Assembly (NCBI GenBank): GCA_001464455.1
Contig: LNEI01000009.1
Span: 1 to 64,000, forward strand
Length of the DNA stretch: 64,000 bases
Source: Acidobacteria bacterium Ga0077534
GTDB taxonomy: Bacteria; Acidobacteriota; Blastocatellia; Pyrinomonadales; Pyrinomonadaceae
Direction: 5' to 3'
Numbering within the stretch: the first letter of the stretch is position 1; every line of letters starts with the position of its first letter. The notes below the pieces were generated by a model. It was not told the origin of the DNA. It was given only the letters and a program-made list of their open reading frames with translations, and searched no databases. Positions 17,161 to 25,782 of the stretch are shown piece after piece. The position numbers and the translations under genes are program-made.

Positions 17161-17772
17161 ATGAGGCTAGATAGAATCATTTACGTTATGAAGTCGTTTT
17201 TGATCGCCATCGCGTTGTCTACTTCGCTTTTTGCGAATGGCCTGTTACCTGCCGCCGTCGCGGAGGGGCAGAAAGGCGGAAACGTCGCGTCGGCGTCGTC
17301 CACCGATGTTACCGATTTTGATTTCATCGATTTCGCCGGCAAGCCCCGTAAGTTTTCTGAGTTCAAGGGCAAGGTAGTGCTTATTGACTTCTGGGCGACC
17401 TGGTGCGGGCCATGTCTTGCGGACATTCCGAAGCTGAAAAAGCTTTACGAAAAATATAAGGCTGATGGATTTGAGATCCTCGCAATGAACACTGAGACCA
17501 TCGGCGATGACGATCCCGACCCGGAATTTATAAAGGGTACGAAAAAGCGAGCTCTTCAGATCGTAACGTCCCGCGGAGTCACGTGGCCTCAGGCCGATTC
17601 GGATTCTTCGCTGCCGGTCGCAGAAAAGATCTTCGGCGTGAAGGTTCTGCCGACCAAAGTACTGATCGGGCGCGATGGAAAGATCATCGCCCGCATCGGT
17701 GAAAAGGACGACACTGATAAGATCGTTTCAGATGCAATGGCCGCGAAGACCGCCGCTGCAACCGACAAATAG
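17161..17772 (+). CDS. TlpA-like periplasmic thioredoxin-fold protein
   Basis: 204 residues from the ATG at 17161. A hydrophobic leader (SFLIAIALSTSLFANGLLPA) is followed by a thioredoxin fold with the redox site WATWCGPC (about residue 80) and the cis-proline strand VKVLPTKVLIG. TlpA/ResA proteins reduce disulfides in the periplasm, often for cytochrome c or copper-site maturation. An upstream TTG at 17107 would put the signal peptide 27 residues in and lies inside a hairpin, so I reject it; ATG 17188 (MKSFLIAI) is an alternative start. The DsbD-like reductase gene follows 99 bp downstream and is the natural electron donor. Confidence 0.87.
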   Translation: MRLDRIIYVMKSFLIAIALSTSLFANGLLPAAVAEGQKGGNVASASSTDVTDFDFIDFAGKPRKFSEFKGKVVLIDFWATWCGPCLADIPKLKKLYEKYKADGFEILAMNTETIGDDDPDPEFIKGTKKRALQIVTSRGVTWPQADSDSSLPVAEKIFGVKVLPTKVLIGRDGKIIARIGEKDDTDKIVSDAMAAKTAAATDK

Positions 17773-17871
17773 AAAGACGTGACGGTTGTCGAAGGGTAGT
17801 ATCACAGTCAGCTTTACGCTTAAAACTAACCCGAAATAACTTGATCTCTCATTCAGCGTATTATCTAAATC

Positions 17872-19878
17872 TTGAATAAATTACTACGCCAACTTGTTCC
17901 GCTCACTCTGGTGCTCTTGACGGGCTTTTTCACGTCGGCGGCTCAGAATCCCGTTTCGGGCAGCGTTTCCGTTTCGCCTTCGACCGTTCCGGCGGGTGGT
18001 AAGGGCACGGCCCGTGTCTCGATCAGTATCGACGCCCCCTGGAAGATGTATTCCATTACCCAGGCCGCGGGCGGGCCAATACCGACGCGGATCACGCTCG
18101 GCGAAGGCCCGTTTACGATCGGCGGAGTTTCCGGCCCGCGGCCCAAGGTCGCGATGGACCCGAATTTCGGCATCAATACCGAAACTCACACCGGGGGAGT
18201 AACTTACACGGTTCCGTTTACAGTCAACGCCGGCACTCCAGAAGGGCCGCAAACACTGAATATCAATATGCGATATCAGGTTTGCACCGACACTGTCTGC
18301 CTGCCCCCCAAAACACTCAGGCTATCATCGTCAGTAACGATAGGTCCGGGTAAGACCGCGGCATCGCCGTCACCTACTCCTACGCCGGGCCCTACGGCTA
18401 CACCGAGCCCCGGTTCATCCCCGACCCCTTCGCCGTCCGCTTCGCCAACACCGGCCGACACGGACGCAAATGTTGCAAGCGTGTCAACCGCGACCGCTCT
18501 GCCGCCGGATTCGAACAGCAACACCCAAGGATCGGTCGAGCGGCCCGCCGAGGGGAACATCAACGATCAGCCGATCTGGGGATTTATCTGGCTAGCGATC
18601 ACTTTTGGAGCCCTTTCGCTGCTGACGCCTTGTGTTTTCCCGATGATCCCGATCACTGTTTCGTATTTTACGAAGCACGGTTCCGATTCGCGGCTAGGGT
18701 CGATTCGTGATGCGGGTGTTTATGCTTTCGGTATCATTCTGACGTTCACTGCCCTCGGTATCCTGCTCGCGGTCATTTTTGGAGCAGCGGGGATAAATCG
18801 GTTTGCGGCAAATCCGTACGTCAATCTGCTGATCACAGGTATTTTTCTCGCCTTCGCGTTCAGCCTGCTGGGAGCTTATAACCTGGGAGTTCCTTCGAGC
18901 GTACTTACCAAACTCGACGGATTTACGCGATCGAAGGAATCCGGAAAATTCATCGGCCTCCTGCTGATGGGCCTGACGTTTTCGCTCACGTCGTTTACGT
19001 GTACGGCGCCGCTTGTCGGGACGATCCTTGTGTCGGCAGCCGGCGGTGACCTGCTCTATCCGGTCGTCGGAATGCTTGCATTCTCCAGCGTTTTCGCTCT
19101 GCCGTTTTTTATCCTTGCGCTCGCGCCTAATTTGCTCAATTCCCTGCCGCGTTCGGGCTCGTGGATGAATTCGGTCAAGGTCGTCATGGGTTTCCTCGAG
19201 ATCGGGGCGGCACTGAAGTTTCTCTCGAATGTCGACCTCGTTTGGGGCTGGGGCATTTTCTCGCGGGAAGTTGTGATCGCCGGATGGATAGGTCTCTCCA
19301 TTTTGATATTTCTTTATCTGCTTGGCGTCTATAAATTCGCGCACGATTCTGATAACCAGAGGGTAGGTTTGGTGCGGGTCTTGAACGCGTTTCTTTTTGC
19401 GACGATGACCTTCTACCTTTTGACCGGACTTTTCGGAGGCCGGTTGGGTGAAATTGAGTCGTTCCTTCCGCCCATGAAACAGGTGGCGTCAACTTCCTCA
19501 GGCGGCGGCCAGACCGCGAATGGCGAATTATTCTGGTTAACAAACGACTATCAGGCGGCCCTCAAGCAGGCCAAGGACGAAAATCGCCGAGTTTTCATCG
19601 ATTTCACGGGCTACACTTGTACGAATTGCCGATGGATGGAAGCGAATATGTTTCCGCAGCCTGCCGTGCGAGCCGAACTTGAGAAGTTTGTGCGGGTAAA
19701 GCTTTTCACCGATGGCGAAGGCGAGCCGTACGAAGGCTTCCAGAAAATGCAGGAGCAAAGATTTGGTACCGTCGCTCTGCCTCTTTACGCGATCATCACC
19801 CCTGACGATCAGATCGTCGCAAGATTTGAAGGACTGACGCGAAACGAAAGCGAATTCGTGAATTTTCTTAAGAAGTAA
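17872..19878 (+). CDS. dsbD: DsbD-like thiol:disulfide interchange protein
   Basis: 668 residues from a TTG start. Order: signal peptide (about 1-25); a DsbD-N type beta domain with the redox pair in VCTDTVCLPP (near 142); a Pro/Thr/Ser linker (about 165-200); a transmembrane CcdA/DsbD core of about eight helices with LLTPCVFPMIPITVSYF and SFTCTAPLVGTILVSA carrying the two membrane cysteines; and a C-terminal thioredoxin domain with FTGYTCTNCRWME (CTNC). All three modules needed to carry electrons from cytoplasmic thioredoxin across the membrane are present. The upstream TlpA-like protein is a likely acceptor. The Pro-rich linker is longer than in enterobacterial DsbD. Confidence 0.92.
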   Translation: MNKLLRQLVPLTLVLLTGFFTSAAQNPVSGSVSVSPSTVPAGGKGTARVSISIDAPWKMYSITQAAGGPIPTRITLGEGPFTIGGVSGPRPKVAMDPNFGINTETHTGGVTYTVPFTVNAGTPEGPQTLNINMRYQVCTDTVCLPPKTLRLSSSVTIGPGKTAASPSPTPTPGPTATPSPGSSPTPSPSASPTPADTDANVASVSTATALPPDSNSNTQGSVERPAEGNINDQPIWGFIWLAITFGALSLLTPCVFPMIPITVSYFTKHGSDSRLGSIRDAGVYAFGIILTFTALGILLAVIFGAAGINRFAANPYVNLLITGIFLAFAFSLLGAYNLGVPSSVLTKLDGFTRSKESGKFIGLLLMGLTFSLTSFTCTAPLVGTILVSAAGGDLLYPVVGMLAFSSVFALPFFILALAPNLLNSLPRSGSWMNSVKVVMGFLEIGAALKFLSNVDLVWGWGIFSREVVIAGWIGLSILIFLYLLGVYKFAHDSDNQRVGLVRVLNAFLFATMTFYLLTGLFGGRLGEIESFLPPMKQVASTSSGGGQTANGELFWLTNDYQAALKQAKDENRRVFIDFTGYTCTNCRWMEANMFPQPAVRAELEKFVRVKLFTDGEGEPYEGFQKMQEQRFGTVALPLYAIITPDDQIVARFEGLTRNESEFVNFLKK

Positions 19879-20044
19879 CTCCAAACCAAGCACAGTCGGC
19901 TATAGATTGGACCGCATGCGGCCCGCTTGCAGTTCTGCGGAGAGCTCCGCGAAATTCCTTTCCTTTTCCTGCAGATAGATTTATCATTGTCCTTGCCGTT
20001 TGACCGCTCCGACGGCTCGCGAACCTAACACACATCTGATCGAC

Positions 20045-20926
20045 ATGCCCGCTTTATTCGAAGCCAATTTTGGTATTCCAGACACCTTTCTTTACGCGAT
20101 CGTCTTTATTTGGGGCGCCGTGATCGGCAGTTTTTTAAATGTCGTTATTCACCGTGTTCCAAATGAGCTTTCGCTGCTTCCCAGCTCAAAATGTCCGAAA
20201 TGCGATAACGGCATTAAGCCTTATCACAACATTCCGATCTTTGGCTGGCTGATGCTGGGCGGCAAATGTGTGGTATGCAAGAACCCGATCGCGTGGCGAT
20301 ATCCTGCTGTCGAACTGGTGACAGGGCTCGTTTTCGTCCTGACGTTTTCGCAGATCGGACTCAGCGCGTTTCTGCCGGTCGCTTTGGTCTTTGTTGCGAC
20401 GATGATCGCCCTGCTTTTTATTGACGCGGAGCACATGATCCTGCCAAACGTGATCACGTACCCGCTTTTTGTTGCCGCTCTCGCCGTACGCATCATCTAT
20501 CCGATAGCTATCGAGGGTGCGAGGTTTTCTGACATGAACTTCGCCCCGGTCAACTACCTCGTTGGCTATCCGGAATGGGCTGTAAGCCTCGCCGGAGCCT
20601 TGCTTGGAGCTCTTGCGGGTGGAGGGTCGCTTTGGCTGGTCGGTGCGATATGGAAAGCCCTTCGCGGCGTCGAGGCCATGGGGCTGGGCGATGTGAAGAT
20701 GCTGCTCGGCGTCGGAGCGCTGCTCGGATGGCGGCTGACGCTGCTGACGATCTTTCTCGGGGCTTTTTCGGGAGCTCTGGTCGGCGTGGTCATGATCATG
20801 AAAAGCAAAGATCGCGACCTGCAGACTCAGTTACCGTTCGGGATATTCTTAGGGATCGGCTCGATCGTCGCTTTGTTGTTTGGCGAGCGAATGATCTCTT
20901 GGTACGTGAGCAACTTCATTCCGTAA
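20045..20926 (+). CDS. pilD: Prepilin peptidase (type IV leader peptidase, PilD/GspO family)
   Basis: About 294 residues from ATG 20045; a TTG at 20000 in the same frame is a weaker alternative. The N-terminal methylase-type domain has the two CxxC pairs of the zinc site (SKCPKCDNG and GKCVVCKNP). The aspartic protease residues appear in FIDAEHMILPN and GLGDVKMLLG (GxGD motif). Seven to eight hydrophobic segments make it an inner-membrane enzyme. It cleaves and N-methylates type IV prepilins or type II secretion pseudopilins. No pilin or secretion genes are nearby, so it may serve systems elsewhere. Confidence 0.93.
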   Translation: MPALFEANFGIPDTFLYAIVFIWGAVIGSFLNVVIHRVPNELSLLPSSKCPKCDNGIKPYHNIPIFGWLMLGGKCVVCKNPIAWRYPAVELVTGLVFVLTFSQIGLSAFLPVALVFVATMIALLFIDAEHMILPNVITYPLFVAALAVRIIYPIAIEGARFSDMNFAPVNYLVGYPEWAVSLAGALLGALAGGGSLWLVGAIWKALRGVEAMGLGDVKMLLGVGALLGWRLTLLTIFLGAFSGALVGVVMIMKSKDRDLQTQLPFGIFLGIGSIVALLFGERMISWYVSNFIP

Positions 20927-20952
20927 AGCAGCCTGCCCGCTGATGCAGCTGA

Positions 20953-21225
20953 CTAGCTCAGGCATTCGTCCGAGCAGTAAAACTGTTGTCCGACCTTTCT
21001 CGCCCGATTCTGCGGAACCCAAACCCCGCATTTTGTACAGTTAACTAAGGCTGAAGCAGCTTTTTCCGGCTGCCTGGCCGTCGGCATACTGCCGATGGCA
21101 CCGCTCTTTGCGTCCTTTAGCATTTTTGCAAAGCCCAGGACACCGGCGATAGCTTTCCGATATCTAAACGCGGTCCAGCCCGTCAGAACAAGGATAACTA
21201 GAAGGATGAAAAGGGCTTCTCTCAA
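20953..21225 (-). CDS. Small membrane-anchored protein with C-terminal zinc-finger-like motif
   Basis: 90 residues: one N-terminal membrane helix (ALFILLVILVLTGWTAF), a basic segment, and a C-terminal four-cysteine motif NCTKCGVWVPQNRA...YCSDEC (CxxC then CxxxC) that should bind zinc. It starts within an ATGA overlap with the TPR gene upstream, so the two are co-translated. Short membrane proteins with this kind of zinc finger recur in several phyla but have no defined role; I do not assign one. Confidence 0.75.
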   Translation of the reverse strand: MREALFILLVILVLTGWTAFRYRKAIAGVLGFAKMLKDAKSGAIGSMPTARQPEKAASALVNCTKCGVWVPQNRARKVGQQFYCSDECLS

Positions 21226-21950
21226 TTTGCGCCGCCTTTTTGCTGGGCAAGTAGCGAATCGAGTTCTTTGATCGCAGAATTGCCGGGATTGACGGTCTTG
21301 AGTTTGGCAAGGGCCTTTTCAGCATCTGCTACCCGTTCGAGCTTGAGGTAAACACGGACGAGAAACTGTAGCGATCGGTCGTGATCCGGCTTTGCTTTCG
21401 CAACCTTTTCAAGTTCGGTCGCCGCTTTCGCGTTGTCGGGTGGTTCCTGGAGAAAATAGGTCAGGCCGAGGTCGGTGGTTACATCGGGTTCACCAGGTTT
21501 TATGACTAAAGCCTTGCTGTAAACGTCACGGGCCTTTTGGAAACTGGCCAGATCCTTCTTATAGAAACCGATGTCGAAATGGGCATTTCCGAGCGCCACA
21601 ACAACGTCAAAATCCTTCGGGTCAAGCGAGTTCGCCCGCTCGAGCACTCGGGCTGAGTCGGCAAGCAACCCGATGTCCTGTTTCATAGCGGCGTAGCGGT
21701 AGAGCGATACGCCGAGACCACGCTGAAACGCCACATTGGTCGGATTCGCGTCCGCTTCGGCTATTTTCTCGCGTATCTCAGCCTCGCTAAGTTCAGTTTG
21801 CGGGGCAGCTGAGTTTGAATTCGAATTGGTCACCGTCGCGACGGCCGGAGCAGTCCGGTTTATCGAGTTGGCCAGCCAAAAACCAGCTACAAAACCGCCA
21901 AGGGCGGCTGCTATCACAAATGCTAGTGTATTTCGGTGCATCCTTATCAA
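21222..21950 (-). CDS. Membrane-anchored TPR protein
   Basis: 242 residues: an N-terminal anchor (LAFVIAAALGGFVAGFWLA), a Ser/Asn-rich spacer, and about four TPR-like helix pairs with the usual A/L/Y/P spacing (for example VVVALGNAHFDIGFYKKDL and PDVTTDLGLTYFLQEPPD). It resembles the TPR part of CcmH/NrfG-type assembly proteins, though no cytochrome-assembly genes adjoin it. TPR domains mediate protein contacts, here probably in the periplasm. It forms an operon with the zinc-finger gene through a 4-bp overlap. Confidence 0.82.
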   Translation of the reverse strand: MIRMHRNTLAFVIAAALGGFVAGFWLANSINRTAPAVATVTNSNSNSAAPQTELSEAEIREKIAEADANPTNVAFQRGLGVSLYRYAAMKQDIGLLADSARVLERANSLDPKDFDVVVALGNAHFDIGFYKKDLASFQKARDVYSKALVIKPGEPDVTTDLGLTYFLQEPPDNAKAATELEKVAKAKPDHDRSLQFLVRVYLKLERVADAEKALAKLKTVNPGNSAIKELDSLLAQQKGGAN

Positions 21951-21975
21951 GATGGTAGCAAAGAACCTGCGAGAC

Positions 21976-22006
21976 GAAAAAGTGCCGCCCTAAAAAGGGC
22001 AGCACT
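21976..22006 (-). terminator. Rho-independent terminator of the RHH gene
   Basis: Read on the minus strand, AGTGC-TGCCCT, a T/A loop and AGGGCGGCACT form an 11-bp stem with one mismatch, followed by TTTTT. It starts 27 bases after the stop of the ribbon-helix-helix gene. Confidence 0.75.
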
Positions 22007-22032
22007 GATACAAAATAACTCTTCGCTTCGGA

Positions 22033-22299
22033 CTATTTTTTGTCAGTCGGAGCAATGTACGGCAGATCGTCTGCACGGCGGCGGATAGGCGGATCGGTAG
22101 CGCGGCGGCGCGGAACTTCGCTTGCATTGCGACGGTCGACGCTTCCTGCCGGCAGGCCTTTTCCATGAACGGCCTCGACCAAAATTCGTGTGATCTCTTG
22201 AGAGAGTGTGCGATGTTCACCGGCGGCCCGGCGCCTGAGCGATTCCTTAAGCTCGTTGGGTACATACGCACCAATAAAAACACCTTTACGGTTAGCCAT
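22033..22299 (-). CDS. Ribbon-helix-helix (Arc-type) DNA-binding protein
   Basis: 88 residues. The first half is a clear RHH fold: strand GVFIGAYVP, helix ELKESLRRRAAGE, then TLSQEITRILVEAV. The second half is basic and probably disordered (RRNASEVPRRRATDPPIRRR). RHH dimers bind DNA as repressors or antitoxins; no toxin gene adjoins it, so a free-standing regulator is more likely. The start has a good RBS (AGGAGAAGG), and a strong terminator follows. Confidence 0.8.
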   Translation of the reverse strand: MANRKGVFIGAYVPNELKESLRRRAAGEHRTLSQEITRILVEAVHGKGLPAGSVDRRNASEVPRRRATDPPIRRRADDLPYIAPTDKK

Positions 22300-22354
22300 A
22301 AATAAACCTTCTCCTGTTTTTTACGAAAAGAAACTGCCGAGCTACCAAAATAAA

Positions 22355-22740
22355 TGAGACGCGTCTATAAGCCGAATCTTGTCTCCCGCTGGATATAGCG
22401 GGCGGTGATCATTCATCTAGGCCATTCGTTGCCGAATGGCTCAAGCGGCCTACCCGGAAACGCCGCCTTTCGGCACCCGAACGGGCAGCTCGGTCTCGTT
22501 TCCCTATTTGGCCTTGCACCGCGAGGAGTTTACCTGGCCGCCGAATGTTACCACCGACGCCGGTGAGCTCTTACCTCACCGTTTCACCCATCACCCCAGA
22601 TCGTTAGATCGGGGGCTGGTCTGCTCTCTGTTGCACTTGTCGTCACCCATCATCAAGGTGCCCGGACGTTATCCGGCTCGCTGCCCTATGGTGTTCGGAC
22701 TTTCCTCTGTTTATCACAGCGATCACCCAACGCGTCTCAA
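22355..22740 (-). ncRNA. rnpB: RNase P RNA (class A)
   Basis: On the minus strand the 5' region contains GAGGAAAGTCCGAACACC and ATAGGGCAGCGAGCCGGATA, the universal 5' core of bacterial RNase P RNA. The 3' region contains ACAAGATTCGGCTTATAG, the universal 3' core. The ends GAGACGCG (22738-22731) and CGCGTCTC (22363-22356) pair to form helix P1, which fixes the boundaries to within a few bases. At about 386 nt the size fits a class A molecule. It processes tRNA 5' ends together with RnpA. Open frames across this stretch are artefacts. Confidence 0.95.
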
Positions 22741-22803
22741 TTATCAAGGCTCAGAAAGTATAGCAAAATTTGTTGAACAATCAAAGAATTTGTTACATGG
22801 ATG

Positions 22804-23856
22804 CTAATTCCCGATCTCTATCACATCACCGGGAGCGAGGAACGGGTCTATCGCCTTGCCCGATCTGATCGACCTGAGATTGTGCTCCTGGACATTAAAT
22901 AATCCCTTATCGTTCTTGCGCCGGATAACGGCCTTCTTAGGATCGCCCTTTGCACCGCCGGCAGCGACTATCGCCTGGTAGAGCGTTAAGCCGCTCGTCA
23001 GTGTCTTTTGTCCTCCGCTCGCGATCTCTCCGCCGATGAAGTATGAACCATTCGCTCCGATCGGCAAGCTGTCTCCTATGAATTCAATGATATCCCCTGG
23101 GTGGATCAGCGTATTCTCCGTCTGCGGGTCGTTTAGATCAAGAATCTCCGCGTTCTGCGTTCCGCGACGGATCGAAACCTTGGTTGCTTTTGGACTCGTG
23201 ACAGCCTCAGCTCTAATTGCAAAAAGGGGCATCGCTTCTCGCTGCAGATACTTGTCTCCCGCGTTTTCGACCATTCCGCTGACCGTGATGCGGTGACTCG
23301 CATACTGACGAACCTTGACCTCGACCTGTGGTTCCTTGAACAAGGTTATCGAGCCGGCCAGGAGCTCTTCGATCGTATCGATCGTTTGATCCGCGACTTG
23401 GACGTTCTCGCCCCCTAGCGGATAGTCTATGGTTCCGTCCGGACGAACTGTAAAATATCCCGATCCCTGGGGAGAATTTCGTAGGCCGACATAGAGAACG
23501 TCGCCGATACCGATCTTGTAAATTTCAGTTGGCGGCAGAGCTTTCGCATCCGCAGCCTTGGCTATCTTGAATGTTGCCTGTGCGATCGACGGGCGGTTCG
23601 TTTCGGTTCTAGCAACGTCATCAGAAACGGGGCCTGACTTCTGCATTACAAAAGAAACCGAACCGTCATTTTTGGATGAAGCGGATGGAGCAACGTCGTC
23701 ACGCCTGGCGGCCTTGCCTTTCGGGCTTGGTGAGTACGGGTTATTGCGGCTTCTCCCTTCGTTCGATTGACCAAAACCCTCGCCAGCGATGAGCGTCAAG
23801 GCAATAACGCAAATGCTGGCGAACAGGTATATTTTACGGAGAACGATCGTCTTCAT
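22804..23856 (-). CDS. Polysaccharide export protein (Wza-like, SLBB domain)
   Basis: About 350 residues from ATG 23856, chosen because the signal peptide (YLFASICVIALTLIAGEGFG) then begins at once and GGAAG lies upstream; an ATG 11 codons earlier (23889) is possible. A polysaccharide-export domain (IYKIGIGDVLYVGLRN..FTVRPDGTIDYPLGG, about 115-195) is followed by SLBB-type domains (HRITVSGMVENAGDKYL and SYFIGGEIASGGQKTL). Wza-type proteins form the outer-membrane channel for capsule or exopolysaccharide. No lipobox is visible and no glycosyltransferases adjoin, so the polymer is unknown. It follows the enzyme I gene by 102 bp on the same strand. Confidence 0.87.
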   Translation of the reverse strand: MKTIVLRKIYLFASICVIALTLIAGEGFGQSNEGRSRNNPYSPSPKGKAARRDDVAPSASSKNDGSVSFVMQKSGPVSDDVARTETNRPSIAQATFKIAKAADAKALPPTEIYKIGIGDVLYVGLRNSPQGSGYFTVRPDGTIDYPLGGENVQVADQTIDTIEELLAGSITLFKEPQVEVKVRQYASHRITVSGMVENAGDKYLQREAMPLFAIRAEAVTSPKATKVSIRRGTQNAEILDLNDPQTENTLIHPGDIIEFIGDSLPIGANGSYFIGGEIASGGQKTLTSGLTLYQAIVAAGGAKGDPKKAVIRRKNDKGLFNVQEHNLRSIRSGKAIDPFLAPGDVIEIGN

Positions 23857-23958
23857 CAGTGGCACTTCCGTTTGCTTATTTGTTCGCAAGCAGCGGGCAA
23901 GCTGTTGCGACGTTGAAATAAACGAACAAAGACCCGACGATTTTAGTTTTTTAATGAA

Positions 23959-25782
23959 TTATCTGTGTTTGGCGTCAAGCAAGCCGCTTGGGAAAAGCGT
24001 TTGCCAATGTTCTTTGTAGAATTTGCGAAGAATCGCCTCGACCTGATCTGCGGTTTCGGCGATGTCGACGGAGGCAGCTAACGACTGCGCATCAGCTAAG
24101 CCGATACCTGAGATAAGATGGCGTATCTGACTGATAGAGTTCGAGTTCATGCTCAACTCTCGGGCACCGAGGCCGATGAGCAACGGCACGTAGAATGCAG
24201 ATCCTGCCATCTCGCCGCAGATAAGGAGTGGCTTCCTTGAAGACTCAGCCGCATCGATAACCGCTCTCAGCGCACGGATCACGGCGGGATTCAGCGTTTG
24301 ATAGAGTTCGGACACCTGATCGTTGTCGCGATCGACCGCTAGCAAGTATTGGACGAGATCGTTTGTTCCAAGAGCTAGAAAATCGACCTTTGCCGCTATC
24401 TCGCGAGCGGTAAAAATAGCCGAAGGTACCTCGATCATTGCTCCGATCTGCGGTGAGCCGTGTTCAACACCTTTTAGCGAAAGCTCCTTGCGTTCGGCCT
24501 CGATCATCGCCATCGCCTCCTCAACCTCGCCCACGCCCGAGATCATAGGCAGCACGATCGCGATACCGTGATGTGCGGCCGCACGAAGAAGCGCTCGGAT
24601 CTGAACGCGAAAATACGATCGTTCGTGCAGGCTGAGACGGATCGATCGCAGTCCAAGCGACGGATTGATCTCGGTGTGGCGTCCGTTTGGTGAGTATCGT
24701 TCGATACCTATATCAAATGTCCTGATACGGACGCCTTGATCGCCAACTGCCGATCCAATTTGGCTGTACGCTCTAATCTGCGCATCCTCGTCCGGGATCC
24801 GGCCGGGCTTGCCGATAAGGGATTCAGACCGAAACAGACCAATTCCGTCAGCACCGGCTTGCTTAGCGAGAGTAAAAGCCGCCTCGCTGTCTGCGTTGGC
24901 ACGGATCGTTATATTAGTTCCATCGATGGTTTGTGTGCCGCCGCCGCCAATTTCGGATGGTGGGCCATCGGAGATCGAAATTTCAGTATTAACGGCATAT
25001 GTCGAAAGAGATATCTCAGACGGATCGACGATGATCCTGCCTTTTTGCCCGTCAACGATCACCATTTCGCCGCCGAGAAATTTAGTTTCGATGGATTTTA
25101 CTCCAGACACCATCGGCACCTGGAACTCGCGAGCCAGGATCGATGAATGCGATGTCCACCCGCCGCGTTCGGTTATGATCGCCGCCGGACTCTGACGGCA
25201 TACTTCCACCATTTCAGAGGGTGTTAGTTCATGAGCGGCAACTACAAAGTCTCGATAGGTTGTTTGCTGCTTCCTGGTTTCGCCGGAAAGTGCCGCGGCT
25301 ATACGATTACAGACGTCTTCGATATCGAGACGCTTTTCGCGGTGGTGAGGGTCGTGTACGCTGGCCATTTTTTCGGCGTACCGTAGCTGAACATTCTGAA
25401 GGGCCGATTCCGCAGTGAGGCGCGCACTTTGCATCTCGTCCTCAACGTTTGAGACAAAAGACGACTGTTCGAGGATCAGCAGCTGAATATTCAGGATGTC
25501 GGTAAGGTGGCCGTTCGGGGTCACATCCGCTGCGTCGATCAATGATCGAAGTTCTTCGATACTTCTATCTACCGCGAGTCTGAAGCGTGATATTTCGGTA
25601 TCAGCATTCGGGCGTTCGTCCGCGATGCGTTCGAAGCGTTGATTTCCGCGCTCGAACATTACGACAGAGCCCATCCCGACACCTCTTGATACGGCTACGC
25701 CGTCTATCCGCCATTCGGTAACGGTGGTAGCATTCGGATTCGGGACGTCGCCGATCGCGACTGCGTTTGATCTAATTTCCAA
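23959..25782 (-). CDS. ptsI: PTS enzyme I (phosphoenolpyruvate-protein phosphotransferase)
   Basis: About 607 residues. I take a TTG at 25782 as start: it overlaps the stop of the upstream AIM24 gene and has GGAGG about 10 bases before it. An ATG at 25899 in the same frame would add 39 residues lying inside the AIM24 gene. Enzyme I features are present: start domain VSRGVGMGSV, phospho-histidine loop GGWTSHSSILAREF, PEP-binding DGIGLFRSESL, RTFDIG, NPSLGLRSIR, IGAMIEVPSA, LGTNDLVQYLLAVDRDN and the catalytic cysteine in LICGEMAG. It transfers phosphate from PEP to HPr. No HPr or sugar permease is nearby, so a regulatory PTS elsewhere is likely. Confidence 0.9.
   Translation of the reverse strand: MEIRSNAVAIGDVPNPNATTVTEWRIDGVAVSRGVGMGSVVMFERGNQRFERIADERPNADTEISRFRLAVDRSIEELRSLIDAADVTPNGHLTDILNIQLLILEQSSFVSNVEDEMQSARLTAESALQNVQLRYAEKMASVHDPHHREKRLDIEDVCNRIAAALSGETRKQQTTYRDFVVAAHELTPSEMVEVCRQSPAAIITERGGWTSHSSILAREFQVPMVSGVKSIETKFLGGEMVIVDGQKGRIIVDPSEISLSTYAVNTEISISDGPPSEIGGGGTQTIDGTNITIRANADSEAAFTLAKQAGADGIGLFRSESLIGKPGRIPDEDAQIRAYSQIGSAVGDQGVRIRTFDIGIERYSPNGRHTEINPSLGLRSIRLSLHERSYFRVQIRALLRAAAHHGIAIVLPMISGVGEVEEAMAMIEAERKELSLKGVEHGSPQIGAMIEVPSAIFTAREIAAKVDFLALGTNDLVQYLLAVDRDNDQVSELYQTLNPAVIRALRAVIDAAESSRKPLLICGEMAGSAFYVPLLIGLGARELSMNSNSISQIRHLISGIGLADAQSLAASVDIAETADQVEAILRKFYKEHWQTLFPSGLLDAKHR

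Noticed and set aside
22436-22807. A 123-residue open frame on the plus strand
   Set aside because: It lies across the RNase P RNA gene, whose conserved cores and P1 ends are clear on the minus strand.
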